64,000 nt of DNA from Gillisella vitis (GTDB lineage Bacteria > Pseudomonadota > Alphaproteobacteria > Rhizobiales > Rhizobiaceae): contig NZ_CP056047.1 of assembly GCF_021559775.1 (NCBI RefSeq), positions 1,302,001-1,366,000 on the forward strand, written 5' to 3'. This document shows, in pieces, positions 18,400 to 26,323 of the stretch. The stretch's first letter is position 1, and each line of letters opens with the position of its first letter. The translations under genes were made by a program, and so were the position numbers. The notes beneath the pieces are model-generated. The model saw only the letters and a program-made list of their open reading frames with translations. It ran no database searches and had not been told where the DNA came from.

Positions 18400-19242
18400 C
18401 TAGCCATCAGTTTTGCCGCTGCGTTCCAGCTGCTTTGCAGCCTGCCAGAGCTCCTCCATCCGCTCAAGGCTGGCCTCATTCAGCGATGATTTTTCGGCGG
18501 ACAAGGATTTTTCGATATGGCCGAAGCGCCGTCTGAATTTCACATTCGTTCCCCGCAGGGCTTGCTCGGGATCGCTGCCGGTGTGTCGACCGATATTGAC
18601 CAGAGCGAAAATCAGATCTCCCAACTCGTCCTTTATCTTGTCTGGCTGCCCGGCTTGGAGCGCTTCGCGCAGTTCAGCGATCTCCTCCTCGATCTTGTCG
18701 AGAATGGGTTCGGCCTCAGCCCAATCGAACCCGACCTTTGCAGCCTGTTCCTGAAGTTTGACGGCTTCCGTCAGGGCCGGAAACGTTCTCTGCACTGAGC
18801 CGAGATGACCGTCTTTAAACACCTCGGCCATACCACGCGCTGCGCGGCGTTCTGCTCTTTCCTGCTTTTCCTGTTTTTTAATCGCATCCCATTGCAGCTT
18901 GACGGCCTCGGGCGTATCGGCCTCTGAGCGGGCAAACACATGCGGATGACGACGGATCATCTTGGAGGTTACCGCCTCGACCACGTCGCCGAAGGAAAAC
19001 AGTCCGGCCTCCTCGGCAATCCGGGCGTGAAACACCACTTGCAGCAGAAGATCACCCAATTCTTCGCAGAGATCGTCCGGATCGTTGCGCTCGATGGCGT
19101 CGGCCACTTCATAGGCTTCTTCCAACGTATAAGGCTTGATGGTCTCGAAGGTCTGGACAATGTCCCAGGGGCAGCCGGTTTGCGGATCGCGAAGCGCCGC
19201 CATGATTTCGATCAGCCGGGCGATATCCTGTGAAGGCTGCAT
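18400..19242 (-). CDS. mazG: nucleoside triphosphate pyrophosphohydrolase MazG
   Basis: A 280-residue all-alpha NTP pyrophosphohydrolase that removes non-canonical nucleotides or lowers ppGpp. Two MazG domains are visible. The first has CPWDIVQTFETIKPYTLEEAYEV followed by DLCEELGDLLLQVVFHA, and the second has EEEIAELREAL with KDELGDLIFALVNIGRH, so both E-x2-E...E-x2-D metal-binding sets are kept. Length is usual. The gene is in the conserved neighbourhood of hfq-hflX. A 23-bp gap separates it from the deaminase gene upstream on the same strand. Confidence 0.95.
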   Translation of the reverse strand: MQPSQDIARLIEIMAALRDPQTGCPWDIVQTFETIKPYTLEEAYEVADAIERNDPDDLCEELGDLLLQVVFHARIAEEAGLFSFGDVVEAVTSKMIRRHPHVFARSEADTPEAVKLQWDAIKKQEKQERAERRAARGMAEVFKDGHLGSVQRTFPALTEAVKLQEQAAKVGFDWAEAEPILDKIEEEIAELREALQAGQPDKIKDELGDLIFALVNIGRHTGSDPEQALRGTNVKFRRRFGHIEKSLSAEKSSLNEASLERMEELWQAAKQLERSGKTDG

Positions 19243-19265
19243 GGTTTTTCCTTATTCAACAAAGA

Positions 19266-19853
19266 TCAGTTTAGCGGAATGTCGTTACCGCTCTTGGCTG
19301 ATTGGTACTGGCCGGACAGATTGCCATAGAGACCACGGATCTTCTGGGCCTGGGTCAGCAGTTCGCCTCTGATTGCATCGTCTTCCACTTCAATCATGTC
19401 GTTGATGGCGAAACTGTGCCAGAAGGCGTTCTGCTTGCGATAGCTGCCGGGCTCCAGTCCGAACACTTCCTTCAGAATTTTCAGGTCATGGGGAATGGCG
19501 AAGGCATCGCGGCTATCTTCATGGCTGAAGAAATAATAGAAATTGTCAAAACCAGCCCAGGTGATCGCCGACATACACATGGTGCAGGGTTCGTGGGTGG
19601 AGAGGAAAATCAGGTCTGATGTCGGTGGGCGCTCGCCCAGTTCGTAAAAGCGCTTCAGCGTATGAACTTCGCCATGCCAGAGTGGATTTTCCAGCTCGTT
19701 ATTGGTTTCCGCCAGCACCAGCGAAAGGTCCGCTTTGCGCAGGATTGCCGCGCCGAAAATCTTGTTGCCCTCGGCCACGCCTTTTTCCGTCAGCGGGATG
19801 ATGTCCTGTTCGATCACGTCAAGCAATCTGGCAGTGAGATTTTGATCGGTCAT
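19266..19853 (-). CDS. nucleoside/nucleobase deaminase (CDA superfamily)
   Basis: A 195-residue cytidine-deaminase-like protein. The zinc site is visible as WHGEVHT (HGE in place of the usual H-A/C-E) and PCTMCMSAITWAGFD (PCxxC). AETNNE before the first motif is typical of guanine-deaminase and tRNA-adenosine-deaminase relatives. It has C-terminal additions and is longer than TadA; the substrate is not evident. ATG 19853 has AAGGAG twelve bases upstream and was preferred over an ATG at 19922. It precedes mazG on the same strand, so both may serve nucleotide salvage or clean-up. Confidence 0.75.
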   Translation of the reverse strand: MTDQNLTARLLDVIEQDIIPLTEKGVAEGNKIFGAAILRKADLSLVLAETNNELENPLWHGEVHTLKRFYELGERPPTSDLIFLSTHEPCTMCMSAITWAGFDNFYYFFSHEDSRDAFAIPHDLKILKEVFGLEPGSYRKQNAFWHSFAINDMIEVEDDAIRGELLTQAQKIRGLYGNLSGQYQSAKSGNDIPLN

Positions 19854-20013
19854 GATGGGCAGCGCTCCTTGAAATCCGTCTTTGTCTTTTCGGTAAAACC
19901 GGTGGACACTTTTACAGGACAAACTCGCAGCACATTTAGCGGCAAGCGGCGGCCAAGGGAAAGCCTTCCTCTGCGTATTGATTGAAAATTGCCGGGAGGG
20001 GTTGGTTTTGCTC

Positions 20014-20036
20014 TTATCCTCAAATGCGTTAGGATA
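20014..20036. promoter_or_regulatory. inverted repeat in the cysG promoter region
   Basis: TATCCT and AGGATA flank ten bases about 90 bp before the cysG start. It could be an operator for sulfur-responsive control of cysG-cysI, but no known motif is matched. Confidence 0.3.
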
Positions 20037-20127
20037 GAAATATCGATGCCGTTGGTAAGGCAGATTCGTGTTTCTTCATAACAGCGTTGTTTTCCCGGAT
20101 AATGGCGAGATAACAAGGAATGGGTCT

Positions 20128-21585
20128 TTGAGCATCGAGTCTGACAAGCTGGCGGTTTTTCCGGCGTTTTTTCGCGTTTCCGGCGCGAAATTGGCTGTGT
20201 TCGGCGATGGCGACGAGGCGTTTGCCAAGGCTAGACTGATCGCCAACACCTCCGCGACCATCATTGCCTTCACCCAGGATCCCGCCCCTGCATATGCAGC
20301 CTTTTTGAAGCGTAAAACCATCGAGATCGATCCATCGCCGTTTTCTCCTGATCTGCTGGCGGGAATGAAGCTGGTTTTTGCCGCCACCGGTGATGGTGCG
20401 GCGGATCGGATGATTGTTGAAGCGGCCCGGCTGCAAAAAATTCCGGCCAATGCCGTCGACCAGCCGGATTATTGTGATTTCTATACGCCAGCTCTTGTCA
20501 ATCGTGCGCCGATTGCGGTGGCAATTGGCACGGAAGGTGTGGGGCCGGTGTTGGCCCAGATGATCCGCGCCGGGATCGACCGACAATTGCCGAGGTCGCT
20601 GGGTAAGCTGGGGCGGTTGGCCAATAGTTATCGTCATGCTGTTGACAGGCTGTTGCCGCGTGGTGTGGCACGCCGTTTGTTCTGGCGTTCTTTCTTTCAA
20701 GGCGACGTGGCCGATGCAATGGAAGGTGGGGATGTGAAGGCTGCTCGTCGCCGGGCGACAAAATTGTTAAAGACGGCGGCCAATACCGTGCCGGAAGGTC
20801 GGATCTTTCTGGTCGGGGCAGGGCCGGGGGCGGAAGACCTGCTGACCCTGCGCGCCCATCGACTGATGATGGAAGCCGACGCCATTGTTTATGATGCTTT
20901 GGTGCCACAGGCCGTTGTCGATATGGGTCGGCGTGATGCGGACCGTATTCCAGTCGGCAAGCGCAAGGGCTGTCATTCCAAGTCACAGAGTGAGATCAAT
21001 GATCTCCTCGTGTCGCTCGGTCAGGCTGGCAAGCGTGTCGTGCGGCTGAAGTCCGGTGATCCCTTGATCTTCGGTCGGGCTGGTGAGGAAATGGCGGCGC
21101 TGCGCGATGCCGGTATCGCCTATGAGATCGTGCCCGGTGTTACCTCTGCGCTGGCAGCGGCTGCCGATTTTGAATTGCCCTTGACCTTGCGCGGCGTATC
21201 CTCTTCGCTGGTCTTTACCACAGGCCATGACCTGACTGGCGATGTTTTGCCCGATTGGGCGCGGTTGGCGCTATCGGGCGCAACCGTGGCCGTCTATATG
21301 GGCCGCACGGTGGCGGCTTCCGTCGCCGAACGGCTGATTGCCGGTGGTCTGGCGCAGGACACGACGGTTGCTGTGGTGGAAAATGCCGGGCGCGGCGACC
21401 GTCGCCTGCTGCATGGCACGCTGCGGGAATTGCCGGGTCTGGAAGCCATGACGGAATTGACTGGGCCGGTTATGGTCATTATCGGCGATGCGGTGGCGGG
21501 TGCGAATTTCGAGCGGTCGATGCCGTTGGCGCAGGCGCGTGTTGGCCTGGCGAATGTCGATCAACAGCAGATGACGAGGGTTTGA
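20128..21585 (+). CDS. cysG: siroheme synthase CysG
   Basis: A fused enzyme that makes siroheme, the cofactor of the sulfite reductase encoded downstream. The N-terminal third is precorrin-2 dehydrogenase/ferrochelatase (VFPAFFRVSGAKLAVFGDGDEA, a Rossmann start). The rest is uroporphyrinogen-III C-methyltransferase with FLVGAGPGAEDLLTLRA, VRLKSGDPLIFGRAGEE and YEIVPGVTSALAAA. TTG 20128 was chosen because AAGGA lies seven bases upstream and the protein then starts just before the conserved region; a GTG at 20068 would add 20 residues. The next gene starts 2 bp after the stop. Confidence 0.93.
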   Translation: MSIESDKLAVFPAFFRVSGAKLAVFGDGDEAFAKARLIANTSATIIAFTQDPAPAYAAFLKRKTIEIDPSPFSPDLLAGMKLVFAATGDGAADRMIVEAARLQKIPANAVDQPDYCDFYTPALVNRAPIAVAIGTEGVGPVLAQMIRAGIDRQLPRSLGKLGRLANSYRHAVDRLLPRGVARRLFWRSFFQGDVADAMEGGDVKAARRRATKLLKTAANTVPEGRIFLVGAGPGAEDLLTLRAHRLMMEADAIVYDALVPQAVVDMGRRDADRIPVGKRKGCHSKSQSEINDLLVSLGQAGKRVVRLKSGDPLIFGRAGEEMAALRDAGIAYEIVPGVTSALAAAADFELPLTLRGVSSSLVFTTGHDLTGDVLPDWARLALSGATVAVYMGRTVAASVAERLIAGGLAQDTTVAVVENAGRGDRRLLHGTLRELPGLEAMTELTGPVMVIIGDAVAGANFERSMPLAQARVGLANVDQQQMTRV

Positions 21586-21587
21586 CA

Positions 21588-21902
21588 ATGGCAGAAAAAG
21601 TCTTGACCGCCAACCGTTTGAGCGATGGCATCGCCGTCTGGCTCGATGCCTCCGGCCAGTGGGTGGAAGACCTGCAATCGTCGCTGGTTGCTCGTCATGC
21701 CGAGGCTGTCGCGGCGCTGGAAGCTAGCGGCAAGCGGGACTTTACCAATAACCTCGTTGTTGACGTCGCCGTGGTCGATGTGGAAGAGCGGGATGGAAAG
21801 CTCTGGCCGCTGCGCCTGCGTGAGCGTATTCGCGCCGCAGGCCCGACCATTCCCTATGCGGATGGGCATGGTCATGCTGATCCTGATTTTGTCGCCGTCT
21901 AA
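21588..21902 (+). CDS. DUF2849 domain-containing protein
   Basis: A 104-residue protein of DUF2849, usually found between cysG and sulfite reductase in alphaproteobacteria; function unknown, presumably linked to sulfite reduction. MAEKVLTANRLSDGIAVWLD and the C-terminal LRLRERIRAAGPTIPY are typical. The ATG is 2 bp after the cysG stop. The TAA stop (21900-21902) lies at the left end of a RIME-like repeat, so the last codons may have been altered by the insertion. Confidence 0.85.
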   Translation: MAEKVLTANRLSDGIAVWLDASGQWVEDLQSSLVARHAEAVAALEASGKRDFTNNLVVDVAVVDVEERDGKLWPLRLRERIRAAGPTIPYADGHGHADPDFVAV

Positions 21903-22005
21903 AGTTTATCAGGGAAAAGTGAGACCCGGTTTTCCCGAAAGATAAACGAAAACAAAAAAGATCTAGAGTTTGTTTGGTTCAATCTGAACCTGACCGACTA
22001 TAGAG
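21899..22005. repeat. RIME-like palindromic element, copy 1 (degenerate)
   Basis: About 107 bp sharing its whole layout with copies at 28910 and 61945. A left palindrome is built around GGGAAAA...GGTTTTCCC, then comes a linker AACGAAAACAA, then a right palindrome with core TGGTTCAATCTGAACC flanked by CTAGAGTTTGT. This copy has diverged: its right arm reads GACCGACTATAG, so the outer stem is imperfect. It fills most of the DUF2849-cysI gap. The two-palindrome plan and size match Rhizobium intergenic mosaic elements; the family name is an inference. Confidence 0.75.
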
Positions 22006-22018
22006 CCTGAGGAAAGAC

Positions 22019-23692
22019 ATGTATCGTTACGATGAATTTGACCATGCCTTTGTTGCGGCCCGCGTGGACCAGTTTCGCGATCAGGTCGGTCGCCGCTTGT
22101 CCGGCGAGTTGGCGGAAGATGCGTTCAAGCCGCTTCGGTTGATGAACGGCGTATATTTGCAGTTGCACGCCTATATGTTGCGCGTCGCCATTCCCTATGG
22201 CACGTTGAACGCCAAGCAAATGCGGATGCTGGCCCATGTGGCGCGCAAATATGACCGTGGCTATGGTCATTTCACCACGCGGCAGAACATCCAGTATAAT
22301 TGGCCGAAACTGTCTGATACGCCCGATATTCTGCAAGAACTCGCCAGCGTGGAGATGCACGCCATCCAGACATCCGGCAACTGTATCCGCAATGTCACCG
22401 CCGACCATTTTGCCGGTGCAGCGCAGGACGAGGTTGCCGATCCACGCCCTTATGCTGAAATCCTGCGGCAATGGTCTTCGGTCCACCCGGAATTTTCCTT
22501 CCTGCCGCGCAAGTTCAAGATTGCCGTGACTGGGGCTGAGCGCGACCGCGCTGCCATTCAGGTGCATGATATCGGCTTGCATGTGAAGAAGGACGCGAGC
22601 GGAAATCTTGGCTTTGCCGTCTATGTCGGCGGCGGTCAGGGCAGAACGCCGATGATTGCCAAGAAGATCAAGGATTTCCTGCCCGAAGAGGATATGCTGT
22701 CCTATATCACCGCCATTGTCCGGGTTTATAATCTGCATGGCCGTCGCGACAACAAATACAAGGCGCGGATCAAGATCCTGGTGCATGAAACCGGCACGGA
22801 AGAACTGACCCGCCAGATCGATGCGGAATTCGCAAACCTGAAGGACAGTGTGCTGAAGCTGCCCGATGCCGACATTCGCGCCATCGAGAGCTATTTTGCC
22901 CTGCCTGATCTGGTTGAGCGCCCGGAAGGCTGGGAAGTTCTGGCCAAATCCAAGAAGGCGGATGAGGGCTTTGCCACCTGGCTTGCGCAGAATGTGCAGC
23001 CGCATAAGCATCCCGATTACGGCATGGTGACAATTTCGTTGAAGCCGATCGGCGGCATTCCCGGCGATGCCAGCGATGCCCAGATGGATCTGGTGGCGGA
23101 TCTGGCCGAGCGCTACGGCTTTGACGAAATCCGCGTCAGCCACGAACAGAACCTGATCCTGCCGCATGTGGCGATGGCCGATCTGCCAGCGCTGTATCAG
23201 GCACTATCAGGTGCTAATCTTGGCACCGCCAATGCGGGCCTGATCACCGACATTATTGCCTGTCCCGGGCTGGATTATTGCGCGCTGGCCAATGCCCGCG
23301 CCATTCCGGTGGCGCAGGCGATTTCCTCGCGCTTCGGCTCCCAGGCGCGCCAGGCTGAGATTGGTGAGCTGAAAATCAAGATTTCCGGCTGTATCAATGC
23401 CTGCGGCCATCACCATGTCGGGCATATTGGTCTGTTGGGTGTGGAAAAGAAGGGTGCGGAGCTTTACCAGATCACGCTGGGCGGATCGGGGGATGAAAAC
23501 TCGTCCATCGGGGAAATCATCGGTCGTGGTTTCGAGCCGGAAAAGGTGACGGATGCGGTGGAGACGGTGGTCGATACCTATCTGGCACTACGGCTCGATC
23601 CGAAGGAAACCTTCCTTGAGGCTTATCGCCGTGTCGGGCCAAAGCCCTTCAAGGAAGCCCTGTATGGCGGCGCATCCGCCGAAGCCGCCTGA
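22019..23692 (+). CDS. cysI: sulfite reductase hemoprotein (nitrite/sulfite reductase family)
   Basis: A 557-residue siroheme and 4Fe-4S enzyme reducing sulfite to sulfide. Two ferredoxin-like half domains and two siroheme domains are present. The substrate/siroheme region includes GHFTTRQNIQYNW and SGNCIRNVTADHFAG. The cluster-siroheme cysteines are CPGLDYC and CINAC in KISGCINACGHHHVGHIGLLG. The ATG follows the RIME copy by a few bases with GAGGAAAG upstream. Its electron donor could be ferredoxin, flavodoxin or NADPH; no separate cysJ is seen, but an NADP reductase gene follows after DUF934. Confidence 0.93.
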   Translation: MYRYDEFDHAFVAARVDQFRDQVGRRLSGELAEDAFKPLRLMNGVYLQLHAYMLRVAIPYGTLNAKQMRMLAHVARKYDRGYGHFTTRQNIQYNWPKLSDTPDILQELASVEMHAIQTSGNCIRNVTADHFAGAAQDEVADPRPYAEILRQWSSVHPEFSFLPRKFKIAVTGAERDRAAIQVHDIGLHVKKDASGNLGFAVYVGGGQGRTPMIAKKIKDFLPEEDMLSYITAIVRVYNLHGRRDNKYKARIKILVHETGTEELTRQIDAEFANLKDSVLKLPDADIRAIESYFALPDLVERPEGWEVLAKSKKADEGFATWLAQNVQPHKHPDYGMVTISLKPIGGIPGDASDAQMDLVADLAERYGFDEIRVSHEQNLILPHVAMADLPALYQALSGANLGTANAGLITDIIACPGLDYCALANARAIPVAQAISSRFGSQARQAEIGELKIKISGCINACGHHHVGHIGLLGVEKKGAELYQITLGGSGDENSSIGEIIGRGFEPEKVTDAVETVVDTYLALRLDPKETFLEAYRRVGPKPFKEALYGGASAEAA

Positions 23693-23703
23693 GGAGCGCG
23701 ATT

Positions 23704-24210
23704 ATGACCCGTATCTGGACCGAAACCGGTTTTGCCGCACAGGACGTCTGGCTGGAGGAGACCGAAGAGCTGAAAGTGGCTGAGGGCCAGAAAGCGCTTC
23801 TGCCGCTGGACGCCTTTATCGCTGCGGCTGAAGAGAGCAATGCCGTCGATCTCGGCGTGGTAATCGCGCCAGCCGATGACGTGACGAAGCTGAAACCCTA
23901 TCTCGACCGTATCGCCATCATTGCCGTGAAATTCCCGGCCTATAACGACGGGCGTGGCTTTAGCCATGCTTCGCTGTTGCGCGACAGGCTTGGTTATCAG
24001 GGCGAATTGCGGGCGGTGGGCGACGTGCTGATCGATCAGGTGCCGCTGATGCTGCGCACCGGCTTCGACAGCTTTGCTGTTACCAATGCGGTGGCGGTGA
24101 AACGGCTGGAAGAGGGGCGTCTGCCGGGGATTGCCAATCATTATCAGCCAACTGCCCGGCCAGCGGACGAGGTTGGCGGTTATAGCTGGCGCCGCCGGTC
24201 GGCTTCTTGA
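23704..24210 (+). CDS. DUF934 domain-containing protein
   Basis: A 168-residue DUF934 protein; the family occurs almost always next to sulfite reductase in alpha- and betaproteobacteria, and its role in sulfate assimilation is not defined. Conserved FPAYNDGRGFSHASLLRDRLGYQGELRAVGD fragments cover residues 78-110. It starts 11 bp after cysI with GGAG in GCCTGAGGAGCGCGATT, so it belongs to the same operon. Confidence 0.88.
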   Translation: MTRIWTETGFAAQDVWLEETEELKVAEGQKALLPLDAFIAAAEESNAVDLGVVIAPADDVTKLKPYLDRIAIIAVKFPAYNDGRGFSHASLLRDRLGYQGELRAVGDVLIDQVPLMLRTGFDSFAVTNAVAVKRLEEGRLPGIANHYQPTARPADEVGGYSWRRRSAS

Positions 24211-24238
24211 CGCCGGTTTACTCATAAGGAACGATGTA

Positions 24239-24319
24239 ATGGCCTTGCTGCGCGTCTCGCCTCACTGTCGGTTGCACGCTTTCTGTCATCCGGAAGGCGT
24301 GCTCTGCTGCGGTTTATGA
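24239..24319 (+). CDS. possible Cys/His-rich small ORF (leader peptide?)
   Basis: A 26-codon ORF with an AAGGA eight bases before its ATG, better than many genes here. It encodes four cysteines and three histidines (including PHCRLHAFCH and LCCG). It lies between the sulfite-reductase operon and the NADP reductase gene, where a cysteine-sensing leader peptide would make sense. No homologue is known to me; it may be fortuitous. Candidate alternative hairpins follow it at 24371-24413. Confidence 0.25.
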   Translation: MALLRVSPHCRLHAFCHPEGVLCCGL

Positions 24320-24370
24320 TCGCATCCGCGTGTGGCCTCTGGCCATGCTTGGGATTTTACAGTAACAGGC

Positions 24371-24413
24371 CCGCCAAGGCGGATAATGCATGCCCGAATA
24401 CGCCCTGATCCGC
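24371..24413 (+). promoter_or_regulatory. mutually exclusive hairpin segments before fpr
   Basis: CCGCC-2-GGCGG (24371-24382) forms a tight five-pair hairpin. Overlapping it, GCGGAT (24379-24384) can pair instead with ATCCGC (24408-24413). The two pairings exclude each other, as in attenuators or translational switches. Stems are short, so the case is weak on its own; it gains interest from the Cys-rich ORF just upstream. Confidence 0.25.
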
Positions 24414-24450
24414 GGCGGTTCAACATGCGATTTGAAGGACTCGAACGCTG

Positions 24451-25263
24451 ATGAATGCTCCTGCAAAGACCGATAATGCCGAACTGATCGTCCCGGAAGG
24501 CGTCTATGCCGAAACGGTGCTGAGCGTGACGCATTATACCGACCACTTGTTCCGCTTCCGGATGACCCGGCCTGCCGGTTTTCGTTTCCGTTCGGGCGAG
24601 TTCGCGATGATTGGCCTGATGGTGGAGGGCAAGCCGCTCTACCGCGCCTATTCTATCGCCAGCCCCTCCTGGGACGAGGAACTGGAATTTTTCTCGATCA
24701 AGGTGCCGAATGGGCCGCTGACCCAGCATTTGCAACGCATCCAGCCGGGCGACCGGGTGCTGATGCGCAAGAAGCCGACCGGCACCCTGGTGCTGGACGC
24801 GCTGACGCCCGGCAAGCGGCTCTATATGTTCTCGACCGGCACCGGCATTGCGCCCTTCGCCAGCCTGATCCGCGACCCGGAAACCTATGAGAAATTCGAG
24901 GAGGTCATCCTCACCCATACCTGCCGCGATGTCGCCGAGCTGAAATATGGGTTCGACCTGATTTCCGAAATCAAGGCCGATGAGATGCTGAGCGAAATCG
25001 TCGGCGACAAGTTGAAACATTACGCCACCGCCACCCGCGAAGACTATCCCTTCATGGGCCGGATCACCGACCTGATCGAAAACGGCAAGCTGTTTACCGA
25101 CCTCGGCGTCCCGGCGCTGGACCCGGCCATTGACCGTGGAATGATTTGCGGCTCGACAGCGATGTTGAAGGACACCAAGGCGCTGCTGGAAAAGGCCGGG
25201 CTGACCGAAGGTGCCAACAACAAGCCAGCCGAATTCGTCATCGAGCGGGCGTTCGTCGGCTGA
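24451..25263 (+). CDS. fpr: ferredoxin/flavodoxin-NADP(+) reductase
   Basis: A 270-residue FAD enzyme exchanging electrons between NADPH and ferredoxin or flavodoxin. The FAD-binding RAYSIASPSWD, the NADP-binding YMFSTGTGIAPFASLIRDPET, and the C-terminal CGSTAMLKDTKALLEKAGL with the end VIERAFVG are typical of bacterial (subclass I) Fpr. Its position after the sulfite-reductase operon suggests it supplies electrons to CysI, which is inference. A perfect 13-pair hairpin follows. Confidence 0.93.
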   Translation: MNAPAKTDNAELIVPEGVYAETVLSVTHYTDHLFRFRMTRPAGFRFRSGEFAMIGLMVEGKPLYRAYSIASPSWDEELEFFSIKVPNGPLTQHLQRIQPGDRVLMRKKPTGTLVLDALTPGKRLYMFSTGTGIAPFASLIRDPETYEKFEEVILTHTCRDVAELKYGFDLISEIKADEMLSEIVGDKLKHYATATREDYPFMGRITDLIENGKLFTDLGVPALDPAIDRGMICGSTAMLKDTKALLEKAGLTEGANNKPAEFVIERAFVG

Positions 25264-25292
25264 TTTTCGGCGCTGTATCGTCGCTTCCGAGT

Positions 25293-25321
25293 TTCGTGCG
25301 GCAGCGTTGCTGCCGCACGAA
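25293..25321 (+). terminator. strong hairpin after fpr, no T-run
   Basis: TTCGTGCGGCAGC and its exact complement form a 13-pair stem with a 3-base loop, 30 bp after the fpr stop. The lack of a U-tract is common among rhizobial terminators and argues for moderate confidence. Confidence 0.5.
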
Positions 25322-25411
25322 TGGATCATGGCTTGCTGCGTCTAGAGCATTGTGCGTTTCACCAAGTGTATAGACTGCATAATTTTCCGGTTCGTCCTTG
25401 GGAGAGATATG

Positions 25412-26116
25412 ATGTCCGCAGAGAAAGTTGCTGTTGTTACGGCTGGTGGAAGCGGCATGGGAGCCGAATGCGCCAGACGTCTTGCCGGTGATGGCTACAA
25501 GGTCGCCATCCTGTCATCTTCCGGCAAGGGCGAGGCGCTGGCGACTGAGCTTGGCGGTATTGGCGTAACCGGGTCCAATCAATCCAATGACGACTTGGCG
25601 CGTCTGACCAATATCACCATGGAAACCTGGGGGCGGATCGATGTGCTGGTCAACAGCGCCGGTCACGGTCCTCGCGCCCAGATCATCGAGATCACCGATG
25701 AGCAATGGCATATGGGCATGGACGTCTATCTGTTGAACGTCATCCGGCCTGTCCGTCTCGTTACGCCGATCATGCAGGCGCAAAAATCGGGCGCTATTAT
25801 CAATATTTCCACCGCCTGGGCGTTTGAGCCCTCATCGATGTTCCCGACCTCGGCGGTGTTTCGCGCTGGCCTTGCTGCCTATACGAAGATTTTCGCCGAT
25901 ACCTATGCTGAGGACAATATTCGCATGAACAATGTTCTGCCGGGCTGGATCGACAGCCTGCCCGCGACCGAACAGCGCCGGGATGCCGTTCCGATGAAGC
26001 GATATGGCACAAGCGCGGAGATCGCCGCGACCGTCGCTTTTCTGTCGTCCGAGGGCGCAGGGTATATCACTGGTCAAAATCTTAAAGTGGATGGTGGATT
26101 GACCCGGTCGGTATGA
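25412..26116 (+). CDS. short-chain dehydrogenase/reductase-like protein with altered active site
   Basis: A 234-residue Rossmann-fold protein. The cofactor motif TAGGSGMG (variant of TGxxxGxG), NSAGHG (NNAG position) and the C-terminal FLSSEGAGYITGQNLKVDGG are typical SDR. The catalytic Tyr-x3-Lys is absent: the aligned segment reads S147-A-V-F-R151, and the catalytic serine position is T134. It may bind cofactor without classical SDR chemistry, or belong to a divergent subgroup. ATG 25412 has GGAGAG upstream; ATG 25409 is the alternative. Monocistronic, substrate unknown. Confidence 0.8.
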   Translation: MSAEKVAVVTAGGSGMGAECARRLAGDGYKVAILSSSGKGEALATELGGIGVTGSNQSNDDLARLTNITMETWGRIDVLVNSAGHGPRAQIIEITDEQWHMGMDVYLLNVIRPVRLVTPIMQAQKSGAIINISTAWAFEPSSMFPTSAVFRAGLAAYTKIFADTYAEDNIRMNNVLPGWIDSLPATEQRRDAVPMKRYGTSAEIAATVAFLSSEGAGYITGQNLKVDGGLTRSV

Positions 26117-26155
26117 CCGTTTGGAGGGGGAGGTCCGCCTCCGCTTAAGCCTTCA

Positions 26156-26198
26156 TTAACCATAACGCGAACTATTCCCCCTAACGCCTTAACCATAA
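26156..26198. promoter_or_regulatory. pair of TTAACCATAA sites before rlpA
   Basis: TTAACCATAA occurs identically at 26156-26165 and 26189-26198, 33 bp apart in the AT-rich SDR-rlpA gap. TTAACCAT is the half-site described for the cell-cycle regulator CtrA in alphaproteobacteria. Control of a septal-wall gene by CtrA would be plausible, but the full TTAA-N7-TTAA site is not present. Confidence 0.35.
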
Positions 26199-26323
26199 TC
26201 GCATTTTCGCCATTTTATCCCCATTTCTATTGTGGCACAGTCCTGTGTCACTTCGGGGGACTAAAATTTGACATTTATTCTTTGCAATGGCCGCGTCGCG
26301 GTCCTGATTGGTGTGTCGGTGCG

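Noticed and set aside
21255..21902. 215-codon ORF including DUF2849
   Set aside because: The first part is an alternative frame of cysG; the DUF2849 domain begins at ATG 21588, 2 bp after the cysG stop.
25341..25375. Fragment TCTAGAGCATTGTGCG before the SDR gene as a fourth RIME-like copy
   Set aside because: Only the CTAGAG tip resembles the repeats; no palindromic partner or core is present.
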